Shown here: piece by piece, positions 23,897-32,951 of the stretch | Layout: every line of letters starts with the position of its first letter | Position numbering within the stretch: position 1 is the stretch's first letter | Origin: Beverwykella pulmonaria | Lineage: Eukaryota > Ascomycota > Dothideomycetes > Pleosporales > Melanommataceae | Reading direction: 5' to 3' | NCBI GenBank assembly: GCA_001599595.1 | Contig: BCHH01000005.1 | Coordinates: 210,608 to 274,607 of the forward strand | DNA length: 64,000 nucleotides | Made by a program: the position numbers and the translations under genes | The notes under the pieces: generated by a model | Database searches by the model: none | Told to the model about the DNA's origin: nothing | What the model saw: the letters and a program-made list of their open reading frames with translations, nothing else

Positions 23897-25270
23897 ATGT
23901 CAACTGTGATCAACGCGATGGACAGTACGAGTACTCAACCCTTGCCGCTATTTCAAAACTCGCCTAGAAAGGATTCCAGTTTAGGTGACGACCCAGAGCC
24001 TTTCGTCGTGACGATTCCTGGAAACAGTAGTCCAATCCCGGCTTCGTCTCCTATACGTAAGTTCTTCACCCACATCTCAATAAATTTGGTTCGCAATCTA
24101 AAGTTGATAGGATCATGGACGCCCAAGCGTTTTCGTAGGAAGGTCAGCCATCGACGGAATGCAGAGCAGGTTGCAGCGCGGAAGTATATGCAAGACCGCA
24201 AGGGCAGAATCTGTGGGTCATTATTTAAGTGGAATTTACGAAATGAAAAGCCATGCTGACAATCGAAGTGGACGAATGGGTTGGCTATGCTCAACTCGCG
24301 ACATTCCAGACTATGACCTCGGACTTCTCCTTATACCGCGGTTTCCGCTATCTTCACGGCCGTGTGCTGCTAGAACTCCAAGACGAGGTAGCCGTACTGG
24401 AACGAGAATTAGATGCGTTTGACCGCAGCGACAAACATGGGACGTCCATTCGACAGCGGACCCTGCGCTCTCGCGCATTTGATCTCCGGGAAGCCAAAAA
24501 ACAGCAAGGCTCACGGACGAGGCGAGATGTGCTCCAAGAGATTCGGGCAAAGCTGATTGAATACGGTTAGTCAACATATGTATTCTTGCTTAGCATTTCA
24601 GTGCCTGGGAGGCTGATTTTGGGTGTAGACGATCTTCTCTTTAGGGCTCGCGATGTTGCAGCATTTCGGAGGCCCTCGGACGGTGACTATAAGAACGTAA
24701 AGCAGTGGTTCTGGAATAACAAACCTCTGCTGGAAGTTGGCGACGAGGCAGACTTTGTTACTTGGAAGGAGGACTTGGTGACACTGCAACCGAAGAGAGA
24801 GTGGGCAGCCGTTGATGGAATCCTTTTTACTTTGCTTCGCTGGTTTAAAGTGGGATTCATCCAGGTACGTTTGGCATTAAGACTTCCTCAGGTGCATCAA
24901 TGACTAAGAGACATAGAACATCTTCCGGACGGCTGAACTGCGGAAAAAGGTGGGAGGGGATGGGAATGTTGAGCTCTATGCCCCCGAGCGCATAGAGGCA
25001 TTCGTGAACATGCTCGTTACACCGGTTCTGTGTACGATGTTGCTAATTCTGCCCATTGTTGCCATGTACACCCTAAACGTATCCAAGGACAGCTCTGCAT
25101 ACCAGACGGCAGTGGTGGTCCTGGTTCTGTTTGCCCTTCTCTTCGTGGGGTCGATGCCACTCTTCACGCAGGCACGCCGGAACGAAATATTCGCCGCGTC
25201 GGCTGCGTACTGCGCCGTTCTGGTTGTTTTCATCAGCAACTTTAGCCTTACGCCTCAAGGCAACCAGTAG
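23897..25270 (+). CDS. DUF6594 membrane protein
   Basis: Predicted 400-residue fungal DUF6594 protein. Proposed exons are 23897-24212, 24269-24565, 24629-24864 and 24917-25270. All phases agree and the total is 401 codons. The family core runs from VGYAQLATFQTMTSDFSLYR (which follows the first intron) through FRYLHGRVLLELQDEVAVLE, a coiled-coil-like segment and an intron-split EY/DDLLFRARDVAAFRRPS. It ends in three C-terminal membrane helices (AFVNMLVTPVLCTMLLILPI; TAVVVLVLFALLFVGSMPLF; EIFAASAAYCAVLVVFISNF). The first intron is uncertain: an alternative GTAAGT donor at 24057 with the same acceptor also keeps frame and would drop a Lys/Arg-rich segment. The start at 23897 is the first ATG. 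The family's function is unknown; it is expanded in dothideomycetes and eurotiomycetes. Confidence 0.82.
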
Positions 25271-25397
25271 GAAAAAATGTTGTAAGGTAGTGGAACATCT
25301 GAACAAAGTGACGAGTTTAGATTGCTGGACACAGCTTGACTTGGACGCGATTATCTAGAAATCAAAAGAGGTATACTCCAGGATTTTATCCTACTAG

Positions 25398-25507
25398 AGT
25401 CACTAGTAGACTGGGCAGCAATGGAGTCACTAGTAGACTAGGCAGCAATGGAGTCACTGGTAGACTGGGCAGCAATGGAGTCACTGGTAGACTGGGCAGC
25501 AATGGAG
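25398..25507. repeat. 27-bp coding tandem repeat, 4 copies
   Basis: Four head-to-tail copies of a 27-base unit (plus-strand phase starting GAGTCACTRGTAGACTGGG) encode SIAAQSTSD on the minus strand. Copies differ by one or two transitions. In the copy at 25425-25451 a single transition turns CAG into TAG and ends the reading frame. Confidence 0.9.
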
Positions 25508-26076
25508 CCACTGCTTGTGCCGGTAGCATTTGTCTCGAAGCTCGTCGATGCTGGTACCGAAGTCGGCCGCGGTGTCGAGCTCTTCGTCGCTGTCTCGCGT
25601 ACGCTTTGGATACCAGACCTCTCTCCCGATTCAGAGCTCCTCGTAGACGACTCCGAGACCTTTGTAGTATCAGGCGCACCCGTAGGCTTTGCCACCGTGA
25701 CCGTCGTGACCTCTCCCGCTCCAATGCTGAGCCATGCACATCTCGGCATCTGCGCCATTCCAGTCAAATAGGTATCCGTCCAGAACTGGAAGTTGTCCGT
25801 ATCTGTGCCCGCCAGGCTCGCGAGGGCGGTCTGGTGTGTGCCCTCGGGGCATGTGGCGATGTCTGGCGTGCTCCAAATGTCGCGCTCGCAGCACGCAAAA
25901 TCGTCTAGAACCCATGGCTTGCCGGTGATGTTCTGGCCGGGGGCCCATATGCTCCAGGCGGTGTTGATGATGCCGCCGTCGCAGCAGATGGTGACGTAGT
26001 CGGCGCACGTGTTGAAGTTGACGGTGCCAATGCACGCATTCTCGATCGGGCCGACGGGCAGGACGACGGTTGTCAT
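25438..26076 (-). CDS. Cys-containing hypothetical protein with C-terminal tandem repeat
   Basis: Predicted 212-residue protein. Residues 1-120 are a compact Cys-containing domain (ENACIGTVNFNTCADYVTIC directly followed by CDGG; FACCERDIWSTPDIATCPEG) with about nine cysteines, consistent with disulfides and an extracellular protein. Residues 125-190 are Ser/Thr-rich and probably O-glycosylated, ending in 9-residue SIAAQSTSD repeats. The start is the ATG at 26076; no convincing signal peptide follows, so either secretion is unconventional or a short upstream exon was missed. The frame stops at a TAG lying inside one repeat, where every other copy has CAG. Reading through would add about 28 residues (two more repeat units and a short hydrophobic tail) before TAA. 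The present C-terminus therefore looks secondarily shortened. Family not recognised by name. Confidence 0.65.
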   Translation of the reverse strand: MTTVVLPVGPIENACIGTVNFNTCADYVTICCDGGIINTAWSIWAPGQNITGKPWVLDDFACCERDIWSTPDIATCPEGTHQTALASLAGTDTDNFQFWTDTYLTGMAQMPRCAWLSIGAGEVTTVTVAKPTGAPDTTKVSESSTRSSESGERSGIQSVRETATKSSTPRPTSVPASTSFETNATGTSSGSIAAQSTSDSIAAQSTSDSIAA

Positions 26077-26387
26077 TGTATCGAATCGAGCAGGTGCCTG
26101 GCCCAACTTTTTACCGGCCTAAGCTGGTGATGTCAACGCTTTTTGTTTGTTACTTCTCCCTCTCCACATCTCCAACGGAGCTTTTTCGACACCCTTTCAT
26201 CTCCCAATATTAGATCCCTGACCCTAATATTGTCTACTGCTTGGCCGTTGCGCCTTCTCTTTCCACCTGATCCCCCTGCCGTCACTCCTACACCAGCTTC
26301 GTGCACCTGCTGGTGTTCGCATCTGCTCTCCACTCCTCCTTTCCACTCTATTTATTACGCCTACTGCCCGTCATCCTATCAACCGTC
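26077..26387. other. divergent promoter region
   Basis: A 311-base region between the Cys-rich repeat gene (-) and the SAM/P-loop gene (+). CT-rich toward the plus-strand gene. No specific site recognised. Confidence 0.4.
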
Positions 26388-28541
26388 ATGGATGCTAGCG
26401 ACACAAAGCCCCCAGAGAAATGGAGTGTGGACGAGCTTATGGGGTGGATCGAACAAAAGCGACATGGCCTACTCACCGAGGATAATCGCAAGACATTTAT
26501 AATGAACTACATCTCCGGGGACACTTTCTTGCATGACGGCAACCGGGAATTCTTCAAAAAATGCGGATTACCCCCCGGGACGGCCGTGATTCTCGCGAGA
26601 TTGTCGACGGTGCTCGCAAAAGAGAGTAAGTTACTGCCTTTTCATGTCATGCACACCATATAAGAATCAAGCTAACAAGTTCGCAGGAAACATACAGCAG
26701 ATCGAAGATGCGGACATTTCCGGTGCTACTTCCTTGATCTATGATGGGGTTGCGAAACTGATTATGGCGCTTAAGAGGGAGGGGAATGGGTTAGAGGAGA
26801 GTAAGTTACCATCTTTCATGTCATCCACACCACGTAGATGTCAAGCTAACAGAATTACAGCGACCGTTAGTATAAAGAGTAAGTTTACTATCTTCATCCA
26901 TACACACTATTGCCAACTAACAAGGTCACAGGAAACGTACAGCAGGCTGAAGAAGCGGGCACATCCGACACCACTTCCAAAGGTCAACAAGTTGCTAAAT
27001 GTGCTTGTCGGCAGAGAAGGCTCATCTTGCAGAAAATTGAAAAGCTCAAACAGCCACCCGAAGTCCCGTCCACCAAACACGTCGTTCCTCACCCTGATAT
27101 TGTCGAACAATTTTCTGATCCCAACTTCGACATCGAATTGCCCTTCCCATTTGTCGGTAGCGCAGTGCCAGTCAGATTCAATATTAGTCACGATGACGAA
27201 CGGAAGTGGTCCTATATGGGTCGAGTGAAGTTTACGAACCTTGTTAACGAGTTCCAAGATATTTGTACTGATAGGAGATATATTGCCCTCACCGTCTATG
27301 GAACTAGGGGCTATGGAAAGTCTCATCTTTTGGCTGCCTTTGTCTGTTGGTTGGTAGCCAAAGGAAAAAACGTTGTGTATATCCCTGATTGTCGGGCACT
27401 TATAGATGAGACATTTGAGTATATGAGAGCCGCAATGTTGTTTGCCTGGGCGAACGATGAGCGCATGCAACAGACTATCTTGACGCTAGAGTCTGAGGAA
27501 GAGATGTGCAAATTCCTCAAATCGCAGTCGGCAACATCAAGCGTCGTTTTCGTCATCGATCAACTCAATGCTCTGGAGAGAGAGGAGAATGATGACAAAT
27601 TCATAATCAAGGAAAAGGCACGACTAGGTACCGTACTAAGAGGTTTAGTAAGGAGCGCAAAAGGAGTCCTCAGCTCATCGGCAAATAACCACCAGATTCT
27701 CAGCGGGTCGACAAAGCAGAGTAATTATAAAATGATGTATACCTATGGAGGCTTTACTAAGGTAAGTGTTGGGACCAATAACTTGTTTGTAGAGAGGAGA
27801 CACTTCTAACTATGATTTAGGAGGAAATGAAGCATTGGTGGGCGCGGAAAGAACAGGTCAAACCAACAGACGACATAAAGTATAAAGTTGAAGACTTCAC
27901 CGGCTGCATCCCACTGCTCTTGGACCAGTGCGTCGTGAATGGCGAGATCCGTCTGGACACTCCGTTCTTCGAGAAAGTTAGCAAAGATGCTGCGACGTTC
28001 GAGTTGAAAATCCAGGACACATGTTCCGAGCCGGAGTTGCGCAGGTATGATGTGCTCATTCTACTTACACCATTTCGCTAACGTGTTTAGGCACTACGAC
28101 TATATGATGGCTTGTATATATGGCCAGCCTACTCAGCTTTTATCTAGTGGCATACCACGTCTTCTCGATCTCCGGTATTTTTACGACGAATATGATGATA
28201 CACTAAGGACATCTGTGGGACATTATTCATGTGGTATAGCCCGCAATGCTGTAGCTCCGTTACTACTAATGATCAGGAAAACTAAGGAATTCCCTGCCCA
28301 TAAGGAGCATTCCATTTCAATCAGCTCAATCAATCAGAGTATTTGGAACTCGTATATGGGATTGAAACGAGCTTGGGAACCTGAGGACGCGGATTTCATG
28401 GTCAATCCTGTTGGAATGGAACTTAAAAGGTCGAGAACGAAGAAGAGTCAGAGAAACAAGAAGAGTGGGGGAACAAGAGCCGGGGAAAAAGAAGAGTTGG
28501 GGAAAAAAGAGGAGTCAGGGGAACCCAGAGGATTTAATTAA
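26388..28541 (+). CDS. SAM-like/P-loop ATPase, Crinkler/RHS-like
   Basis: Predicted 624-residue protein from six exons: 26388-26625, 26687-26800, 26861-26878 (18 nt), 26932-27761, 27821-28044, 28091-28541. All junctions are GT-AG and phases sum to 625 codons. Residues 8-75 resemble a SAM-type helical domain (WSVDELMGWIEQ ... FFKKCGLPPGTAVILARL). A P-loop ATPase module follows: Walker A GTRGYGKS at 247-254, YIPDCRAL, and Walker B SVVFVIDQLN with D333. The C-terminus is Lys/Arg/Glu-rich (KRSRTKKSQRNKKSGG), a candidate nuclear signal. The ATPase block resembles those of fungal Crinkler/RHS-type proteins; the assignment is inference. Introns 1-3 and the starts of exons 2 and 4 are homologous to one another, so the linker grew by tandem duplication. 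Exons 2 and 3 are symmetric (phase 1-1) and could be skipped without frameshift. ATPase activity is likely; biological role unknown. Confidence 0.78.
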
Positions 28542-29550
28542 TTAGTGCGTGTAGCTCGTATTGCGCTGTAGCAAAGTGCTACTTTGCGCAAATATACCAC
28601 TAGCATAGTGGAAGGCTTGGATGCATGGTGCAGGGAACAGGTCTTGGTTTCTCTGTCAGCTGCTTGCTTCGTCATCACTCAACGCGGTATATATATGGGG
28701 ACCCGAACACGACACCCACACATCCATCGATTGAACAACCGATCGAACATCCAACGTATCGACACCCATCGCACGATCAATCAACGACACACGAACCGAC
28801 CCCCAACGAGATCACGAATGCTTCATCTGTTGTTCATCACTACTTCATCTTTCATTTGGTTTGGTAGCTAGATATATTGAAATTGCAAACAGTCTACTGC
28901 CAAACCTCCATCTTGATTCTTCTCTCCCACTGTTCAGTGCATTGCTGCTTCGGACATAGCATGGCTGCGAGTCGCCCTCCTACCCCCGTGTGATATATCT
29001 TTATCACGCACACCTTTACCCCACTGCAGTATAGCAGAAGTAAGTGCATAACGGTGTCTGTCTAGGCTACTTTAATTGAGCTAGGAGCCTATATCAGCAA
29101 AACTTTTGGAAGTCTTGAACGGATCGTCAACATGTCGAACGTATCCCCAACTGTTAGAACGGATCAGAACGATCGAAATGGTCCTAACAGCCGGTTGTCG
29201 TATTCAACGGATCGTGAACGGATTGTGGACGCATTCAATTGGTCTAAACGTATTTAATACAAAATATATATAGTATTGTCAGATGTAAGGGCTATATGGG
29301 GGTTTAGGAAATAGTATTTCCATAACCCCCAAGTAGACAAAGTGTCAGATGGACGGGTATTAGTCGTGGTATTGGGCGAAATGTGCTCAAATGGGCCTGC
29401 AACAGATCAACGAAATAGGACTAAGCGCATGGGGTTAAGCGAGAAATAAAACCGAGCCAGGAACACGATGGCTGGGACGCGACACGACAATCAATCAATT
29501 AATTCATCAATACTCATCATTCTTTTCATCTCACAACGTGACCATATTAT
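28542..29550. other. AT-rich gene-free stretch
   Basis: No supported gene. At 28690-28810 there is CA-rich DNA with GATCGAACA/CATCGAT-like words. At about 29110-29240 the word GAACGGATCG recurs several times in near-repeats. The composition and the remnants immediately downstream suggest decayed transposon DNA. Confidence 0.45.
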
Positions 29551-29559
29551 TCTTGTAGC

Positions 29560-30118
29560 CGAAATAGTGCTACAATCTGACAAGTATATATGTGAGGATA
29601 ACACTGGCAGGGAACAGAACGGATAGATGGATCAGGAGTGAACAGACTTGATTCATCAAAGTCGAGATCAGAGGAATCCTTGAGGAAGCTCAGAGGATTC
29701 GGAGAGACTACATATATATGTATATGTCACGTGACCAATAGACACACAGTCCGACAAGTCTCCGAGGGGCCTACGCAGGAGACTCTCTAGGAACAAAAGT
29801 ATCCCTCACATACAAATAGGTCAGAAAGTATCACTACATGCTACTGTTCCAAGGAAAGGTTGAAGCGACCTACAGTGGCTACGCATGTTCTGGAATGTTC
29901 TATATAGAGTTGCCCTCATCAACAATGCTGACACACTCTACAGTCCTCGTCACGGTTAGTGTAAGATGCTCGTCCCGCGGTAGGCTTAGCGCCGGCCAAG
30001 AGGCCGGCTAGGCAAGGAACATTAAAAAGGGCCGGAGGTCCAAGAGGAAGCGAGAGGCTTTAGTCTCGCTTTTCTCCCATGGAGATCAATACAAGAAGTC
30101 TGCTCGCTGCTATCAACA
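29560..30118 (-). mobile_element. LTR-like retrotransposon remnants
   Basis: Read on the minus strand, TGTTGATGAGGGC starts at 29924 and TGTTGATAGCAGC starts at 30118; both look like LTR 5' ends. Segment 29926-30115 is bounded by the 9-base direct repeat ATCAACAAT (29918-29926 and 30112-30120). Part of the lower-coordinate segment (about 29668-29745) aligns by eye with 47743-47812. The shared words are GAATCCTTGAGGA and CACGTGACC, spaced alike and on the same strand. No internal coding region is present, so these are solo or nested LTR fragments. Exact ends are uncertain. Confidence 0.4.
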
Positions 30119-30289
30119 ATCCTATTTAACAATTAAATCGTCCCTGGAGGGGAACTCATGGCTAGCCAAGCAGCTTGCGACAGAAGAGTTGGACGAGACA
30201 CAAGAGTTGGAGATACCAATCCTGGGCTTGGGCCACGCTGTTAATTGAGCGGCGCTGCCCTTTCTGGCCTTCGCTTCTCGTACCCCGAC

Positions 30290-32602
30290 ATGTACGGTTC
30301 AATATCATCAGTACCAGCCGGCTTGGCCTCTCGCCACCTGTGTCTCCGACTTCGAGTCCGACACGCCTTACACATATCTTCGTTTCTTGCTCTCTCGGTA
30401 AATAAACGGCCTTTCTCATGCCTCTGGCCAAGATGGACAGCTTCATCGGTCCTTGCCCAGCACGGCTTGGACCCTGCGCATTGGCTATCAAAACGGAACC
30501 TAGTTGTGCCATACGAAGATGACGACACTACGCTCTTCGTCAACAGACTTAAAGTCGAGAAAAGAGAGATACGACTGCTGTACATCATGCCCAACAGGTC
30601 TCTTGACCCACACAGTACAGTGGAGATGGTGATGGTGACCTGCAGCCTAGACAACCATCCACCGTACGAAGCGTTATCCTATACCGGAGGCAATCCTTAC
30701 TCCTCCACGCCAGGCAACCCACGACCACCGCACTTCCCTGGGCCAAGCCAAGGCTCTGGCAGAATCGCCACCGACCCATGGGAGGAAACCACAATTATCA
30801 TGGTGAACGGGCTCCCATTCCCCGCAAAGCGAAACTTGATCGAAGCCATCCGCCGCTTCCGCGTCACGCACGTCGGGCAGGCGCTCTGGACGGACAGCAT
30901 TTGCATCAACGAGGCGGACCCTGTCGAGCGCACCGAGCAGGTGCGGCTCATGGGCGAAATCTACGGCGAGGCCACCGACGTGCCCATCTGGCTCGGCGAG
31001 CGCACAGTTGGGCTCAACACCGCGCTCGATCTCGTCTCGGACATGATCACCGCGTTCACGAGGTGGTATGATGCGAGCCACTCTCCTAGATTCCGTGACC
31101 ACTGGGAGCATATCATTCGCACCGCGGAGATGATGCCCGATGCACTAGATCAGAAGAGTTTCTGGGCGTGGCTGCAGTCGGAGCAATGTAAGCCATTTTT
31201 TGAGAATATCGATTTGAGAAGTCTAGGAATTAGAACAGATAGCAGGGCGTGGGCGTATCTACGTGACCTGGTCAGCAGGCGTTGGTTTGCGCGGGTGTGG
31301 ACTTGGCAGGAGAAAGAGCTGGCGACGCGCGCAACGGTGTACATTGGTGATCGGAAGCTGCCGTGGGCAGAGCTCAGGTTTGCCATGCTTCTGGTGATGG
31401 CGCATGATTTGAGCGAGACGAGGGTGACGCCGAGTACAGTCATGCCAGGGAGGGAATACCTCCACGTCCTCGACAGCCTGGGGATAGGGCGGTCTCCCGA
31501 CCTCCTCGATATCGTCATCAACGTACGGCACCGCGATACCAAACTCCGGCGCGACAAAATCTTCGGCGTGCTGGGTGCCGCAGCGAGGTACAAAGAGCCG
31601 CCGTCCGAGTCTGTGGCACACTTCTCGCGGCTAGTCAACTATGGTGATCTCACCACGCAAGACCTGTACAAAGAATTCTCCCGGTACTGGATTGTCGAGA
31701 AACGCGATCTGCGCGTGCTCCAAGCATGCAACCCGAGCAAGAAGAAAATCGCCGACCTGCCCTCCTGGGTGGCAGACTGGTCCGACACGACGCCCTCGCA
31801 CCAGCTCTCCACACACTTGTACAACGCCTCCCGCGGCGCAGACACAGTAGACGTCAAGTACCACTACCACGTCAATTCATCCGAGCTGCACTTGTCCGGC
31901 ATCCCTATTGACACGGTAAAGCTCGTCTGCAACGACCGCAGCATTGACAAGAGCGAAAGACATCTCGCGAGCCGCACGGGGGACGGCGATTACTGGCGCG
32001 CACGCCTCGTCGAGCCTCTCACCTCATTATACGTTGCCGGCATTGGGCGGAAGTCGATTAACCTGTTGGGAGGCAGCTGGCGTGCCGCCGTTCAGGAACT
32101 CAACTTCCAGGACGCTTATGCACCGACGGGCCAACCGATGCCCGAGGCCTTCTGGCGTACTTTGCTCTCAGATCAGAATCCCTATGTCACGACCGCCACT
32201 GACCGGCGCATTCATCCCGCTATGGATCTCGCCAGCCAGTTTGACCGGTGGGCGCACCGACGCGCTCTCACTCGGAGCCTGCTACCTGAGGCGATGCGCG
32301 AGAGGCGGGACACGGATGTGCTGACGCAGCGTTGGTTGGAAGCGCTGCATCCGAGCGTTATGTACAAACGTTTTTTTGTCACCGAAAGTGGCTTCATTGG
32401 CTTGGCGCCAAACAACATACAGGTTGGAGATACAGTGTGTGTGTTCTTTGGCGGGAAGGTCCCATTTGCAGTTCGCAAGACGAAAAATGAGAAATGGTAT
32501 ACCCTAGTGGAAGAGACGTATTTGCATGGATTTATGGATGGGGAGGCGGTAAGAGGTTTGGAAAGGGGAGAATTGAGCGTGCAGAAGTTTTCCTTAAGGT
32601 AA
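30290..32602 (+). CDS. HET-domain (heterokaryon incompatibility) protein
   Basis: Intronless frame of 770 codons from the ATG at 30290. The HET domain, a TIR-like fold that triggers cell death on nonself recognition in fungi, is recognisable by three blocks: YEALSYTGGN (126-135), LWTDSICINEADPVERTEQV, and WFARVWTWQEKELATRATVY. The usual C-terminal signature is present as KVPFAVRK ... EKWYTLVEETYLHGFMDGEA. The first block normally reads ALSYxWG; here Gly replaces the Trp, which is unusual. Residues 1-70 do not look like a HET protein and the frame is open further upstream without an ATG, so the true start may be downstream or on an unrecognised upstream exon. Coding DNA is GC-rich compared with the AT-rich flanks. 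No accessory domain is evident after HET. Confidence 0.85.
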   Translation: MYGSISSVPAGLASRHLCLRLRVRHALHISSFLALSVNKRPFSCLWPRWTASSVLAQHGLDPAHWLSKRNLVVPYEDDDTTLFVNRLKVEKREIRLLYIMPNRSLDPHSTVEMVMVTCSLDNHPPYEALSYTGGNPYSSTPGNPRPPHFPGPSQGSGRIATDPWEETTIIMVNGLPFPAKRNLIEAIRRFRVTHVGQALWTDSICINEADPVERTEQVRLMGEIYGEATDVPIWLGERTVGLNTALDLVSDMITAFTRWYDASHSPRFRDHWEHIIRTAEMMPDALDQKSFWAWLQSEQCKPFFENIDLRSLGIRTDSRAWAYLRDLVSRRWFARVWTWQEKELATRATVYIGDRKLPWAELRFAMLLVMAHDLSETRVTPSTVMPGREYLHVLDSLGIGRSPDLLDIVINVRHRDTKLRRDKIFGVLGAAARYKEPPSESVAHFSRLVNYGDLTTQDLYKEFSRYWIVEKRDLRVLQACNPSKKKIADLPSWVADWSDTTPSHQLSTHLYNASRGADTVDVKYHYHVNSSELHLSGIPIDTVKLVCNDRSIDKSERHLASRTGDGDYWRARLVEPLTSLYVAGIGRKSINLLGGSWRAAVQELNFQDAYAPTGQPMPEAFWRTLLSDQNPYVTTATDRRIHPAMDLASQFDRWAHRRALTRSLLPEAMRERRDTDVLTQRWLEALHPSVMYKRFFVTESGFIGLAPNNIQVGDTVCVFFGGKVPFAVRKTKNEKWYTLVEETYLHGFMDGEAVRGLERGELSVQKFSLR

Positions 32603-32951
32603 CGTACTGCACAAGCGAGCGCCACACCTAAAAACGTAAATATCTAAAAATTAAAAACGTACTGTAAAATAAAGACTTTCATATATACCCCTAATGTGAA
32701 TAATAACTGGTGCAAAATTGACATGTCCTGGCAGCCAAGCCGTACCGTGATTAAGTTCTCGACAATGCTTTACATGCAGTACAACGTCACCGCGCATTAA
32801 CATGCATTCCCCCATTCCAAGCGTTTTCATAAAGTCGCTGCATTCTGCCTTCCTGGGCTGGACTAAATTTACCCAGCTGTAATCTCCTAGATCTGTACCG
32901 TTTCTCCACAAGTCAGGATACTACTACTATTTTCTACTCTTAGAATATCAG
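32603..32951. other. intergenic 0.35 kb
   Basis: AT-rich spacer between the HET gene and the broken GH27 gene. I looked for an exon supplying a GH27 signal peptide and found none convincing. Confidence 0.4.

Noticed and set aside
25398..25507. CRISPR-like direct repeats
   Set aside because: Units are contiguous with no spacers, in a eukaryote, and encode a tandem amino-acid repeat.
25386..25739. Arg/Leu-rich minus-strand frame over the 27-bp repeats
   Set aside because: Alternative frame of the Cys-rich repeat gene.
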